A DNA stretch of 64,000 bases, from the NCBI RefSeq assembly GCF_020985305.1, contig NZ_CP087588.1, forward strand, positions 372,001-436,000, read 5' to 3'. Below are positions 34,867-43,475 of the stretch, in pieces. The position numbers and the translations under genes are program-made. The notes below the pieces were generated by a model, which was not told where the DNA came from, did no database searches, and was given only the letters and a program-made list of their open reading frames with translations. Position 1 is the first letter of the stretch. Every line of letters begins with the position of its first letter. This stretch comes from Croceicoccus sp. Ery15 (lineage in GTDB: Bacteria; Pseudomonadota; Alphaproteobacteria; Sphingomonadales; Sphingomonadaceae).

Positions 34867-35682
34867 TTACCCCGGCATTGCTGCGAACATGTCCAGCATG
34901 TCGGCGTAATGGGGCTGGTGGTGAGCGATGCCGCCGTCGGCCGAGATGATCTGGCCGGTGACAAAGCCCGAAAGATCCGACGCCAGCCACAGCACGGCGC
35001 CCGCGATATCATCCGCGACGCTTTCGCGGGGCAGAAGCACGTGGCGCTGGATCATGGCGAGTTGATGGTCGGTCATTTGCGCGCGCGCCACGGGGCTGAG
35101 TACGAGGCCGGGCAGCACGGCATTGCAGCGGATATTGGCCCGCCCGAACTGCGTGGCCGTATTGCGCGTCAGCGCATTCACCGCGGCCTTGGACGCGCTA
35201 TAGGCAGGATTGAGCACGTCGCCGAGCAGCGAAACGCCCGAGCTGGTGTTGACGATCGAACCGCCGCCCGCTGCGATCATGTGCGGAACGACATGCTTGG
35301 TCACGAACATCGTGCCGCGCACATTGATGTCGAAGGCCGCGTCCCACACTTCGGACTCCATTTCGGCCAGCGAGCGGTCACGTGTCATCTGCTGGGCGCC
35401 GGTATTGGCCGCATTGTTGTGGAGGACGTCGATTCTGCCGAATTCGTCGACCGCCGCGGCCACCATTGCAGCGACGCTGGCTTCGTCGCCCAGGTCGACC
35501 TTCAGGGCGATGGCATTGCCGCCGGTCGCAACAATCGCGGATGCCACCCGCCGGGCGCCTTCGTCGTCGATATCGGCAATTGCGACCGACGCGCCGTTCG
35601 CGGCCAGCATGCGGGCGCAGGCTTCCCCGATATTGGCGGCGCCGCCGGTAACGATGGCGATCTTGCCCTCGACCAGACCCAT
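34867..35682 (-). CDS. Short-chain dehydrogenase/reductase with QPHYAD tail (copy 1 of 3)
   Basis: 271 residues from the ATG at 35682, two bases after the stop of the kinase-like gene. TGGAANIGEACARMLAANG binds the cofactor and NPAYSASKAAVNAL holds the Tyr-Lys. After the usual core it has a C-terminal extension HHQPHYADMLDMF that recurs as SHQPHYADLLAMM at 51633 and AHQPSYADFQKMF at 56154, so these three form their own subgroup. The tail could cover the active site or mediate assembly. It lies in the unit started by the kinase-like gene. Confidence 0.88.
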   Translation of the reverse strand: MGLVEGKIAIVTGGAANIGEACARMLAANGASVAIADIDDEGARRVASAIVATGGNAIALKVDLGDEASVAAMVAAAVDEFGRIDVLHNNAANTGAQQMTRDRSLAEMESEVWDAAFDINVRGTMFVTKHVVPHMIAAGGGSIVNTSSGVSLLGDVLNPAYSASKAAVNALTRNTATQFGRANIRCNAVLPGLVLSPVARAQMTDHQLAMIQRHVLLPRESVADDIAGAVLWLASDLSGFVTGQIISADGGIAHHQPHYADMLDMFAAMPG

Positions 35683-35684
35683 TC

Positions 35685-36836
35685 CTATTCCCCCAGAAGC
35701 TGCCATGTGCCGTAATCCTCGGCGGCCGTGAAAAAGCGTTCGTTCATGGGAAGGCCGTTCTGTCCCCACTCATCGAGATTGGCGACCCAGGCTTGCAATC
35801 CGTACATCACGAAAAGCCGCGTCTGTTCCCATGCCTCATCAAAATCGGGAACGCCCTGCGCACCGGTCGCGATCAGATATTCGCGATATTGCTTCACTAT
35901 GTCCTTGTGATGCTTGCGACGCTCCTCGATACTGAGCGCGCCGATCACGAAATAGGTCAGGTCGCGCCATGGGCGGCCGCGACGGACCAGCTGCCAGTCC
36001 AGCCAGAGCCGGTCGCCGTCGGGCAGGATATAGGTATTGCCCTGATGGCAGTCGCCCAGCACGATGCAATGCGGCGCATCATAGGCCCGCTCAAGTTCGC
36101 CCAGACGGTCGAATGCGCGCTCCACCTTGCGCGGATCGTCAAGGTAATGCTGCGGCGCGATGGCGCGAAAAGCGGGATCCTCCAGATTGGCTTCGATCCA
36201 TTGCCACATGATCCGCACCTGATCGCTGTCGACAGGCGTGTCCATCTGGGTCTGGAGCCACGGTGCGTTGGCGGTGCTGATTTTCTCGCTCCCCCAAAGG
36301 CTGCCATGCAGCCTGGCGAGGCCTTCGAGGTTGTCGATGATCATATCGACGCCATTGGCATCGGTGCTGTGGCCGAACTTGCCGCCGCGCTGCACCAGGT
36401 CTTCCAGCACCACGAAGCCGTGCGCACTGCCGTCATCGTCCCAATCGGCGTAATAGCATTTGGCCGTCGGCACTTTCATCTCGCCGATCAGGAAGTGGTA
36501 AAAGCGCGCTTCGACGGCGTGAATATCGACATTGTCGAACGATCCCGACCAGTTCGCCTTCATGCAGACATGCTCGGGCAGTCCCGCGGCCTTGCCCGCA
36601 TCGTTCCAGTCGACTTTCACGCGCCATTTGGTCGTGTGGCTGTTAAGCAGTTGGACGGTTTCCATGCTGCGCGCCGCGACGCCCGGATATTTATAGCTCA
36701 TCATCCGGCCCAGCCACTCGGCGTCGACATCCTCCAGACTTGTCGGCAGCTTGTCGGTGCGCGCGGGATAGGGACGCGGCACGCAATTCGTGTCGACGAC
36801 GGCGCTTTTATATTGGGCGGGGGCGTGCGGATCCAA
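35685..36836 (-). CDS. Aminoglycoside-phosphotransferase-like kinase (APH / choline-kinase fold)
   Basis: 383 residues. VLGDCHQGNTYIL is the catalytic loop (Brenner motif, with Leu in place of the usual His before GD) and LWLDWQLVRRGRPWRDLTYF is the metal-binding DxD-like segment. VCMKANWSGSFDNV gives the Lys of the nucleotide site. Such proteins appear often in catabolic clusters of sphingomonads and mycobacteria and may phosphorylate a hydroxylated substrate. It is first of a two-gene unit with the SDR at 34867. Drug resistance is unlikely given the context. Confidence 0.82.
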   Translation of the reverse strand: MDPHAPAQYKSAVVDTNCVPRPYPARTDKLPTSLEDVDAEWLGRMMSYKYPGVAARSMETVQLLNSHTTKWRVKVDWNDAGKAAGLPEHVCMKANWSGSFDNVDIHAVEARFYHFLIGEMKVPTAKCYYADWDDDGSAHGFVVLEDLVQRGGKFGHSTDANGVDMIIDNLEGLARLHGSLWGSEKISTANAPWLQTQMDTPVDSDQVRIMWQWIEANLEDPAFRAIAPQHYLDDPRKVERAFDRLGELERAYDAPHCIVLGDCHQGNTYILPDGDRLWLDWQLVRRGRPWRDLTYFVIGALSIEERRKHHKDIVKQYREYLIATGAQGVPDFDEAWEQTRLFVMYGLQAWVANLDEWGQNGLPMNERFFTAAEDYGTWQLLGE

Positions 36837-36944
36837 CGGTCAGCTCCTTGCGATCTGTCTGTTTTCAAACCTTCGAACCGGCGTCGCGATGTGCGGCATG
36901 GTCCTCTCTTGTCGCCATGCTTCGCAGAGTGCCTGATGGAGCAA

Positions 36945-36960
36945 CCTGTCCAAGGAAAGG
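36945..36960. promoter_or_regulatory. Candidate operator box S8
   Basis: CCTGTC-CAAG-GAAAGG, exact to the box, with the left side extended to GCAACCTGTC as in S10. It lies in the 174-bp divergent region, 51 bp before the gene at 37011 and 109 bp from the kinase-like gene at 36836. The DNA between it and 37011 is G-rich and shows no good -10. Confidence 0.55.
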
Positions 36961-37010
36961 GGCGGGACGGGACGGGCAGGGGGATGAAGCGGCGACGGGG
37001 AGAGACCGAA

Positions 37011-37823
37011 ATGACTCAGAACGAACAGAACAAGGATATCGTGCGCCGCTTCCTCGGCGCGGTCGAAACCGGCGAGCTTGAAGTAATCGAGCAATTGCAG
37101 GCGCCAGAATGCACGTGGTGGATGATCGGATCGGGCGAAATATCGCGGGAAGCCTATACCGACGCGGTCAAGGGCATGCTGCTGACCGCTTCGTACCGCA
37201 AGGTTCGCATCGTGGGCATGGTCGCGGAAGGCGACACGGTTGCGGCAGAGGTGCGGTCGGAAATGCATTTCGGCGACCGAGTCTATGCCAATGAATATCA
37301 CGATCTATTCGTGATCAAGGATGGTTTGATCGTCCACGGACGCGAGTATTTCGATACCGGCAAGGTCGCCGCCTTTTTCGGCGCGCAGGTAAGGTGCAGC
37401 ATGAACGCCGAAACCGTCGTCCGGCAATTCCTGTCCTTGTTCCACACCCGCAAGCTGGATGTGGGGGCAGTACGCGCGATGCTGGCTGACGATGCCCGGT
37501 ATCAGCCGGTCGTGCCGATCGCTCCGCTAAGGCATGGCGCGGACGCCATTTGCGAAGAGCTGGAGCGACAATACGAACTGTATGACGAATGCGCCTGCGA
37601 TATTCGCAATGTCGCCGCTGCGGGATCGACCGTTTTTACGGAACGGGTCGACACGTGCCGGCAGCTGAAGGACGGACGGGAAACCACCACCCATGTCGTC
37701 GGCGTGTTCGATCTGGATGATGCCGGCCGGATCGTCTGGTGGCGGGAATATTGGGACGGGCTCGATTGCGCGGGCCAGTTGGGGATCGACGACAAGGCCA
37801 TGCGATCGATCATGTGTGCGTGA
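37011..37823 (+). CDS. Tandem NTF2-fold protein: SnoaL-like domain fused to limonene-epoxide-hydrolase-like domain
   Basis: 270 residues from the ATG at 37011, with GGGGAGAG upstream. Residues 1-128 are a SnoaL-like domain (KDIVRRFLGAVETGELEVIE, DRVYANEYHDLFVIKDGLI). Residues 130-270 are a second copy of the LEH type: VFTERVDTCRQL and WWREYWDGLD carry the Arg-Asp and second acid at the places used by limonene-1,2-epoxide hydrolase, the latter with Glu next to it. So one half may hydrolyse an epoxide and the other isomerise or bind. It starts a unit with the KstD-like flavoprotein 11 bases downstream. A longer upstream frame is antisense to the kinase gene and not coding. Confidence 0.85.
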   Translation: MTQNEQNKDIVRRFLGAVETGELEVIEQLQAPECTWWMIGSGEISREAYTDAVKGMLLTASYRKVRIVGMVAEGDTVAAEVRSEMHFGDRVYANEYHDLFVIKDGLIVHGREYFDTGKVAAFFGAQVRCSMNAETVVRQFLSLFHTRKLDVGAVRAMLADDARYQPVVPIAPLRHGADAICEELERQYELYDECACDIRNVAAAGSTVFTERVDTCRQLKDGRETTTHVVGVFDLDDAGRIVWWREYWDGLDCAGQLGIDDKAMRSIMCA

Positions 37824-37834
37824 AGGGAAATTCG

Positions 37835-39496
37835 ATGCAGTACGACGTCGTGGTGATGGGTTCCGGCGGTGCGGGGCTGACGGCAGCGCTGGTCGCCGCA
37901 AAAGCGGGTTGCAAGGTGGCCGTGCTGGAAAAGGCGCCGCATTTCGGCGGGACAACGGCCATTTCCGGTGGCGGGGTCTGGATACCCGAAAGCCCGCAGG
38001 CCGTTGCGGCGGGGGTGGACGACAGCAGGCAGAAGGCGCTGGATTACTCGCTTGCCGTCGTCGGCAACCGGGCAGAGCGCGAGCTGATCGAGGCCTATAT
38101 CGAAACCGGTCCGGAAATGGTGAAATGGCTTGAGGCCAATAGTTCGGTCCATTTCCTCCTCTCGCCCCCGTCAAGCGACTGGTACCCCGAGGTCGAGGGC
38201 GCGATGCACGAGGGGCGGTTGCTCGCTCCGGCCGAATATGATGCCAAGCAGCTCGGCTCAGATTTCGACAATCTGTCTAAGCCGCGCGAGGAATTCAACG
38301 CGCCCGGCGGGATGATGATCGATTTGTTCGACCTGCCCTATATCGCCAAACTGCCGCAACCCGGTGCGTTGTGGTACATGGCCAAGATCGCCGTTCGTTT
38401 TGCTTTCGACAAGAAGAAGCTGGGACGCGGCTCACGCTTGACGATGGGCAATGCGCTGATGGGCAGGCTTTACCGTTCGGTGCTGGACGCGGGGGTGGAC
38501 CTCTACGCCAGCGCACCGGTCGAAAGACTGCTTACCGATCGCGGCAGGGTCACGGGCGTCGTCGCGACCATAGACGGCAAGCAAGCCGAGATTTCGGCCG
38601 ACAAGGGCGTCGTTCTGGCGGCTGGCGGTTTTTCCGCCAACGAACAGATGCGCAAGGCATATCTGCCCTATGCCGAGCAGCATGTTTCCATCCTGCCGTA
38701 TCATAATACCGGAGACGGCATAAATGCGGCGACTGCTTCGGGAGCCGTTCTGGGCACCGACAACCATGCCAATGCGGTCTGGGCCGTGGTATCAAAGCGG
38801 ACGCGCGATGATGGCTATGTCGAACGCTACGCGCATCTGATCGACATGTCGAAGCCCGGCTGCGTCGCCGTGGGCAAGGACGGCAAACGCTTTGGCAACG
38901 AAGCCGGGGTCCATTTTGTCGAGGACATGCACGCGACCGGCAATGTGCCCGCCTGGATCATCTCGAACGCGAAGAACGTCAAGAAATACGGCATGGGCCT
39001 GTCACTTCCGGGGGGCAGCAAGATGAAGGAACTCGTTGCGTCCGGCTATATGAAAAAGGGCAATACACTGGCCGAACTGGCCGCCCGGATTGGGGTCGAT
39101 CCCAAGGCGCTGGAAGCAACCGCCGCGCGGGTCGATGCCGATGCGAAAACCGGGCGCGACAGCGAATTCGGCAAGGGCGACACGCTGATCGACCAGGAAA
39201 TCGGCGATCCCGCTCACAAGCCCAATCCATGCTTTGGGCCGATCGGCGCGGGGCCATATTACGCGGTCCAGATCTTCCCCGGTGACGGATCGACGACCGT
39301 TGGCGTGAAGATCGACGCGCAATGCCGCGTCAAGGATGAGAGCGGTCAGCCGATCCCGGGCCTCTGGGCCGCCGGGCTGGATGCCAATTCGATCTGGCAG
39401 GGCAAGTCTCCGGCGCATGGATGCAATGTCGGTCCGGCACTGGTGACCGGCTTCATCGCAGGCAGGAGTATCACGGCATCAAAACAGCAGTCGTAA
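37835..39496 (+). CDS. FAD-dependent dehydrogenase of the 3-ketosteroid dehydrogenase / fumarate reductase family
   Basis: 553 residues from the ATG at 37835 with AAGGGA upstream. VVVMGSGGAGLTAALVAA binds FAD, GGTTAISGGGVWIPESP and the C-terminal GLWAAGLDANSIWQGKSP match 3-ketosteroid-delta-1-dehydrogenase-type proteins. The canonical KstD C-terminal motif YPGPGATIGP reads SPAHGCNVGP here, so the Tyr that stabilises the enolate is missing and a true KstD reaction is doubtful. It may dehydrogenate or reduce another cyclic enone. The SDR remnant downstream begins inside its 3' end. Confidence 0.86.
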   Translation: MQYDVVVMGSGGAGLTAALVAAKAGCKVAVLEKAPHFGGTTAISGGGVWIPESPQAVAAGVDDSRQKALDYSLAVVGNRAERELIEAYIETGPEMVKWLEANSSVHFLLSPPSSDWYPEVEGAMHEGRLLAPAEYDAKQLGSDFDNLSKPREEFNAPGGMMIDLFDLPYIAKLPQPGALWYMAKIAVRFAFDKKKLGRGSRLTMGNALMGRLYRSVLDAGVDLYASAPVERLLTDRGRVTGVVATIDGKQAEISADKGVVLAAGGFSANEQMRKAYLPYAEQHVSILPYHNTGDGINAATASGAVLGTDNHANAVWAVVSKRTRDDGYVERYAHLIDMSKPGCVAVGKDGKRFGNEAGVHFVEDMHATGNVPAWIISNAKNVKKYGMGLSLPGGSKMKELVASGYMKKGNTLAELAARIGVDPKALEATAARVDADAKTGRDSEFGKGDTLIDQEIGDPAHKPNPCFGPIGAGPYYAVQIFPGDGSTTVGVKIDAQCRVKDESGQPIPGLWAAGLDANSIWQGKSPAHGCNVGPALVTGFIAGRSITASKQQS

Positions 39497-40309
39497 CCGG
39501 AGCAAGCTCGGGCATTGGCCTGGTCGTCGCGCGTGAACTGGCGCGCGACGGCTGGCGGGTGATCGCGCAAGGCCGTCATCCCGCGCGCTGTGAAGCCGCG
39601 CTTGCGGAAATCCGCTCTGCCGCGCCCGGGGCGCAGGTCAACATGCTGAGAGCCGACTTGTCGATCATGGACAAAGTGGACGCGTTCGCATCGCAGGTCG
39701 CAGCATCGACCGACCGCATCGACCTGTTGGTGAACAATGCAGGCGCCACGCCGTCGAGGCGGGTGGAAACCGCCGACGGATTTGAACAGACCTTTGCCGC
39801 CAATCACCTTGCCGTTTTCCTGCTGACCGACCGCCTGCTGCTCTTACTGAAGGCGGCGGCACCCGGATCACATGTGGTCACGACCGCATCGGTCGCGTTC
39901 AAATTCATCAAGGACATGAAGTGGGACGATCTGCAGCAGGTGCAGTCATTCAGCGCCAGCGATGCCTATACCCAGTCCAAGCTCGCCAATATCTTGTTCA
40001 CGCGGGAAATGGCGAAGCGGGTCAAGCATGCGTGCATCCCGGCGTCGTGCAAGCCAACTTCGACAGTCACGGCAATCTTGCGTCAAGCTGATGTATTTCT
40101 TCGCAAAACCGTTCTCGCTGACGCCTGAACAGGGCGCGGATACAATACTCTGGCTTGCAAGGGGCGGGGCGCCAGATGCGACCGGCCAGTATTTCTCCAA
40201 GCGCAAGCCCGCCGGATTGTCGGTCGCTGCGCAGAGCGAGCAAGGCGCCGCACGCTTGTGGGACATCAGCACGGAGCTGGCCGCCAAAGCCGGCCAGGCT
40301 GTCGGCTAA
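39478..40309 (+). pseudogene. Broken short-chain dehydrogenase (retinol-dehydrogenase-like)
   Basis: The reading KTAVVTGASSGIGLVVAREL through SDAYTQSKLANILFTREMAKR is a clean SDR of the RDH/WWOX type. It then shifts frame twice: near 40030 from KRVKHA into HPGVVQANFDSHGNLAS (the few residues normally between are missing, so a short deletion), and near 40088 into LMYFFAKPFSLTPEQ, which runs to 40309. In the first frame the protein stops at 40128. The only start with a ribosome site (AGGAG, 39464-39468) is ATC at 39478; no ATG, GTG or TTG is placed well. It is either a pseudogene or affected by sequencing error. Confidence 0.8.
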
Positions 40310-40319
40310 AGCCGGGAAA

Positions 40320-40346
40320 GGCGGGGTGGGGCTTTGCCGCCCCGCC
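40320..40346. terminator. Probable bidirectional terminator between convergent genes
   Basis: GGCGGGG (40320-40326) pairs with CCCCGCC (40340-40346), with an inner GGC-TTT-GCC stem, and CCGG on both outer sides extends the fold. There is no long T-run. It lies in the 45-bp gap between the plus-strand SDR remnant and the minus-strand LLM gene, where a two-way stop is useful. Confidence 0.55.
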
Positions 40347-40354
40347 TGCCGGTT

Positions 40355-41413
40355 CTACTTTTCGCGGCGTTTCGCCTCGGCCACCATCGCGAACAGGCCC
40401 TCATTATACTTGGTCAGCTGTTCCATGGTGAGATTGCGATAGGGCGTCATCGGGCAGAGCGAATCCACCACGCCCCAGAAGGGTTCCAGTTCTTCGAGCA
40501 CTTCGTCGACCGGCCCGCATTTCACGAAGGCCTGCACCATTTCGTCGCTGACCTTGTCGATCACGCCCGAAACGTCGCCATGTTCGCCAGCGGCCAGCTG
40601 GCAATCGCGTGCGAGATCGCCAAAACCGATGGAATTGAAAAAGTCTTCGTATTCCTTGTAACCGGCATAACCCGCCACGGTGGCACGGCTGTCGTCGATC
40701 GCCTGCTGCTTGTCGTCATTGATGGCGACCCATGGCCATGCATTGATTTCGACATCCGCGCGTTTGCGGCCGAAGCGGGCCAGTTCCGAATGGATGAAAT
40801 CGTTCTTCTGAACCGTATAGTCGACGGTCCAAAGCGCATGGACCATCAACCCGTCGGCGATTTCCAGCGACATGCTGGTCAGCTTGTCCTTGAGCGCGGC
40901 GATCCAGATCGGAATATTCTCGCGCACCGGGGGCGCGGTCATCATTTTTTCCGTCCATTCCAGATCGTAATACTCGCCGTGCAGCGGTTCCATGTCCTTG
41001 TGGCTGTTCGCGTTCACATAGCGCACGATCTTCACCACTTCGCGCAGGTGGGTCAGCAGCTTGCGGTGCGGCTCGCCATAGATCCCCTCAAGCGCGCTGT
41101 GCAGCGAGGTGCCCAGACCAAGGACGAAACGACCCTGGCTGATCGTGTCGCATTCGATCGCGCAATAGGCGGTTTCAACCGGACTGCGGGTTCCCGCAAC
41201 CGCAATGCCGGTCGAAACCTTCAGCGTATCGGTCATCGCCGCGACGGCGGCCATGGGCACAAAGGGCGCGCCATAGATCTGAAGCGAAAAGACCCCTTCG
41301 AATCCCACCTGCTCCATCTGTTTTGCCATGCCGCCCATCACCGGAGCGGGCAAAACGGGCATCACGCCCCACCACTTGCGCTCACCCCCCGTCGCATTGG
41401 TCAGTGTGGTCAT
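40355..41413 (-). CDS. LLM-class oxidoreductase, probable F420-dependent (TIGR03617-like)
   Basis: 352 residues. MPVLPAPVMGGMAKQMEQVG opens it, IYGAPFVPMAAVAAMT and TRSPVETAYCAIECDTISQG are family blocks, and GRFVLGLGTSLHSALEG is the phosphate-binding strand. It is a paralogue of the LLM at 44281. The start overlaps the stop of the Rieske-oxygenase-like gene at 41410 by four bases, so the three genes 43444-40355 form one operon. With F420 made in the window, F420 is the likely cofactor, though FMN cannot be excluded. Confidence 0.84.
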   Translation of the reverse strand: MTTLTNATGGERKWWGVMPVLPAPVMGGMAKQMEQVGFEGVFSLQIYGAPFVPMAAVAAMTDTLKVSTGIAVAGTRSPVETAYCAIECDTISQGRFVLGLGTSLHSALEGIYGEPHRKLLTHLREVVKIVRYVNANSHKDMEPLHGEYYDLEWTEKMMTAPPVRENIPIWIAALKDKLTSMSLEIADGLMVHALWTVDYTVQKNDFIHSELARFGRKRADVEINAWPWVAINDDKQQAIDDSRATVAGYAGYKEYEDFFNSIGFGDLARDCQLAAGEHGDVSGVIDKVSDEMVQAFVKCGPVDEVLEELEPFWGVVDSLCPMTPYRNLTMEQLTKYNEGLFAMVAEAKRREK

Positions 41414-42477
41414 GCTTTTTCATATCCTATAATGTCGCTGCAATCAGAGCTGACATTATCGCGATAGGTAAAATCGCCGCGCGCCTGTCTTTCGGCCAGT
41501 GCCAGCATCAGCACGCGATATTTCTGGCCCGCTTCGTCCAGCGGCGAATGCAGGTCCTTGCGCTTTTCTGGCCGCATGTAACGTGGGCTCTGCGGCGAGG
41601 TCATGGAACTGTCCTGCCGCGAAACCTTGTAGCTCGCCTTGGGCATCATATAGCGGAAAAGATTGGTCTTTTTCACGTTCGACGTGTTCATTGCATAATC
41701 CAGCCGGGTCCGGTCGCGCGTTTCCGGAACGCAGGGGTGGAACAACTGGACATTGTCGCCCGGGCTGAAACGGCCATAGGCGATCGCGGCATGGCTGCGA
41801 AGGTAGATGCGGATAACCTGCCGTACCTGCTGCACATCGTCGCGCACGCCGCCAAAGATTTTCATGATCGGCGCGACGGACTTGTTCACGCAGGTCCGCA
41901 CCATGGTGATGGTCTCGCTGTCGTGGAACACCTCGACCGTTTCCTTGTCCATCTTCTCGTCGCCCACGACGTCGGCGTGGATGAAGTCGGCATGGGTAAG
42001 GTCGATCAGGTTTTCGAGGCTGAGTGGCGCGCAGCAATCGAACCGCACGGTGCCCAGCATGTGCAGCGGCAGGCCGCCGTCCTCTGGCAGATAGGGAATG
42101 CTGGGAATATGTTCGGGCGCGGCATTTTCCGGCTTGCCGAGCCAGCCCCAGACATAGCCGTACTTCTCGATCACCGGATAGTGACCGGCCTCGTCGGTAT
42201 ATTCGCTCTTCCTCGCGGCAAGCTGGTCATTCGGGTGCGTTTCCGCGGCCACGACGCTGCCGTCGGGCTTTCGCCAGATGAAATAGGCGTGCGAATAGAC
42301 CGCGCGCCGAATGGGTTTCTTGGCGACAGCGAAGCTGTGGGCCAGCGGAAACCATGCATCGGTCAGCATGATATCGTGCGGCAGCCAGGAATTGACCTTG
42401 GCCGCGAACTGGCGCGGATCGGCCGCGATCGGATCGTCATAAACCTCGGGAGCCGGATTGTCTTGAACGTCGAGCAT
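41410..42477 (-). CDS. Rieske-oxygenase-type catalytic subunit without a Rieske cluster
   Basis: 355 residues from the ATG at 42477. The N-terminal half follows the Rieske-domain fold (DAWFPLAHSFAV, WRKPDGSVVAAETHPN, IEKYGYVWGWLG) but has no Cys before residue 148 and the CxH and CxxH ligands are missing. The mononuclear iron site is kept: ENLIDLTHADFIHADVV gives Asp159, His162 and His167 with the usual His-x4-His spacing. So it has the oxygen-activating site but no [2Fe-2S] centre of its own. The gene just upstream, 31 bases away, supplies a Rieske domain. Precedent: NdmC of caffeine degradation. A frame extension to 42630 is inside the neighbouring gene. Confidence 0.82.
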   Translation of the reverse strand: MLDVQDNPAPEVYDDPIAADPRQFAAKVNSWLPHDIMLTDAWFPLAHSFAVAKKPIRRAVYSHAYFIWRKPDGSVVAAETHPNDQLAARKSEYTDEAGHYPVIEKYGYVWGWLGKPENAAPEHIPSIPYLPEDGGLPLHMLGTVRFDCCAPLSLENLIDLTHADFIHADVVGDEKMDKETVEVFHDSETITMVRTCVNKSVAPIMKIFGGVRDDVQQVRQVIRIYLRSHAAIAYGRFSPGDNVQLFHPCVPETRDRTRLDYAMNTSNVKKTNLFRYMMPKASYKVSRQDSSMTSPQSPRYMRPEKRKDLHSPLDEAGQKYRVLMLALAERQARGDFTYRDNVSSDCSDIIGYEKA

Positions 42478-42508
42478 GATCTGTTCCTTGTTCTCAGTTG
42501 GGCAGCGG

Positions 42509-43444
42509 TCAGGCAGCGGCTTCCTGCGTGGAGGGCGATCCGGATTGGCGCCCGGCAATGCTTTCGCGCAGGTCCGAGGCGTGGATGGACGCCGACGGCT
42601 TGAGGACGCGCAGCGCCGCTCCGTCGACATGGTCGAAAACCCTGAACGGCGTGCCGATGCCCATGGCCTTTGCCATCAGATGGTGGCGTCCGGAGGACAG
42701 GGAGGCGCGCCAACGCACCTGCGTAACGCCGCGCGCGGCCTGAACGGGCGCCAGAACCGCGCGGAACAGGGCCGTGAACTCGTCGTCAAGCAGGGTCAGG
42801 TCCGTCTCGCCGGTTACCGGATCGGTGGCGATGCGCAGGCTGATCGGGAAATCGGACGTGAAGGGCGCGGGCCAGTGCGGCGATGCCCATTGGCATGATC
42901 GTTCCAGCACCAGCTTGCCTTGCTGTTCGGACAACTCGGTCAGCAGATAGGGTGAAAAGCGCACCCCCTTGATCGACAGCACCAGCGAAGGATCGTCGAA
43001 CAACGCGGCGATCCAGTGTTCGTGATCCAGCGCCACGATCGATGTGCCCGAAAGCGGCAAGACGCGATCGTCAGGTGCGGGGGCAGCGGCCTTGGCGTCC
43101 AGACAGACCCGTACAAAGCCCGCATCCTCGTGAACGGCGAATGGCCTTGCCTTGTATACAGGAGGGAATTTGCGATCGCTTTTCAGATTGGGAATGTCGA
43201 TCAGTCGCCCGCTTGCCCCGTCATAAGTCCAGCCGTGGTATCCGCACTGGATCGCGCCATTGCCAAGGATGCAACCCAGCGACAGGGGCGCCCGGCGATG
43301 CGGGCAGCGATCTTCAAGCGCGCGCACGACCTTCTTGTCGTCGCGCCAAAGGACGACCGGTTGGTCGCCGATATCGACGTTGTGCGGTTTGTCCGCGCTG
43401 ATCTCTTCGGAGCGGGCAACGGCCCACCAGACTGCCTCGGTCAT
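42509..43444 (-). CDS. Rieske [2Fe-2S] protein lacking the mononuclear iron site
   Basis: 311 residues from the ATG at 43444. RCPHRRAPLSLG and IQCGYHGWTYDG give C47-x-H49 and C67-xx-H70, a normal Rieske centre. The following 230 residues have the general size of an oxygenase catalytic domain, but no DxxHxxxxH iron site is visible; HEHWIAALFDD is the nearest. With the cluster-less partner at 41410 it forms what looks like one oxygenase split over two proteins. Electrons would come from the ferredoxin at 45695 and the reductase at 61099. An upstream ATG at 43492 would lie inside the TetR operator and is not favoured. Confidence 0.82.
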   Translation of the reverse strand: MTEAVWWAVARSEEISADKPHNVDIGDQPVVLWRDDKKVVRALEDRCPHRRAPLSLGCILGNGAIQCGYHGWTYDGASGRLIDIPNLKSDRKFPPVYKARPFAVHEDAGFVRVCLDAKAAAPAPDDRVLPLSGTSIVALDHEHWIAALFDDPSLVLSIKGVRFSPYLLTELSEQQGKLVLERSCQWASPHWPAPFTSDFPISLRIATDPVTGETDLTLLDDEFTALFRAVLAPVQAARGVTQVRWRASLSSGRHHLMAKAMGIGTPFRVFDHVDGAALRVLKPSASIHASDLRESIAGRQSGSPSTQEAAA

Positions 43445-43475
43445 ACTCGACTCGCATCTCCCAGTACGCGTTATG

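Noticed and set aside
35685-36836. Antibiotic-resistance phosphotransferase
   Set aside because: The fold is APH-like, but the catabolic operon, divergent box and altered HGD motif point to a metabolic role.
35793-37010. Upstream extension of the 37011 gene giving a 676-codon frame
   Set aside because: The extra part is antisense to the kinase-like gene; the ATG at 37011 has a ribosome site and begins the NTF2 domain.
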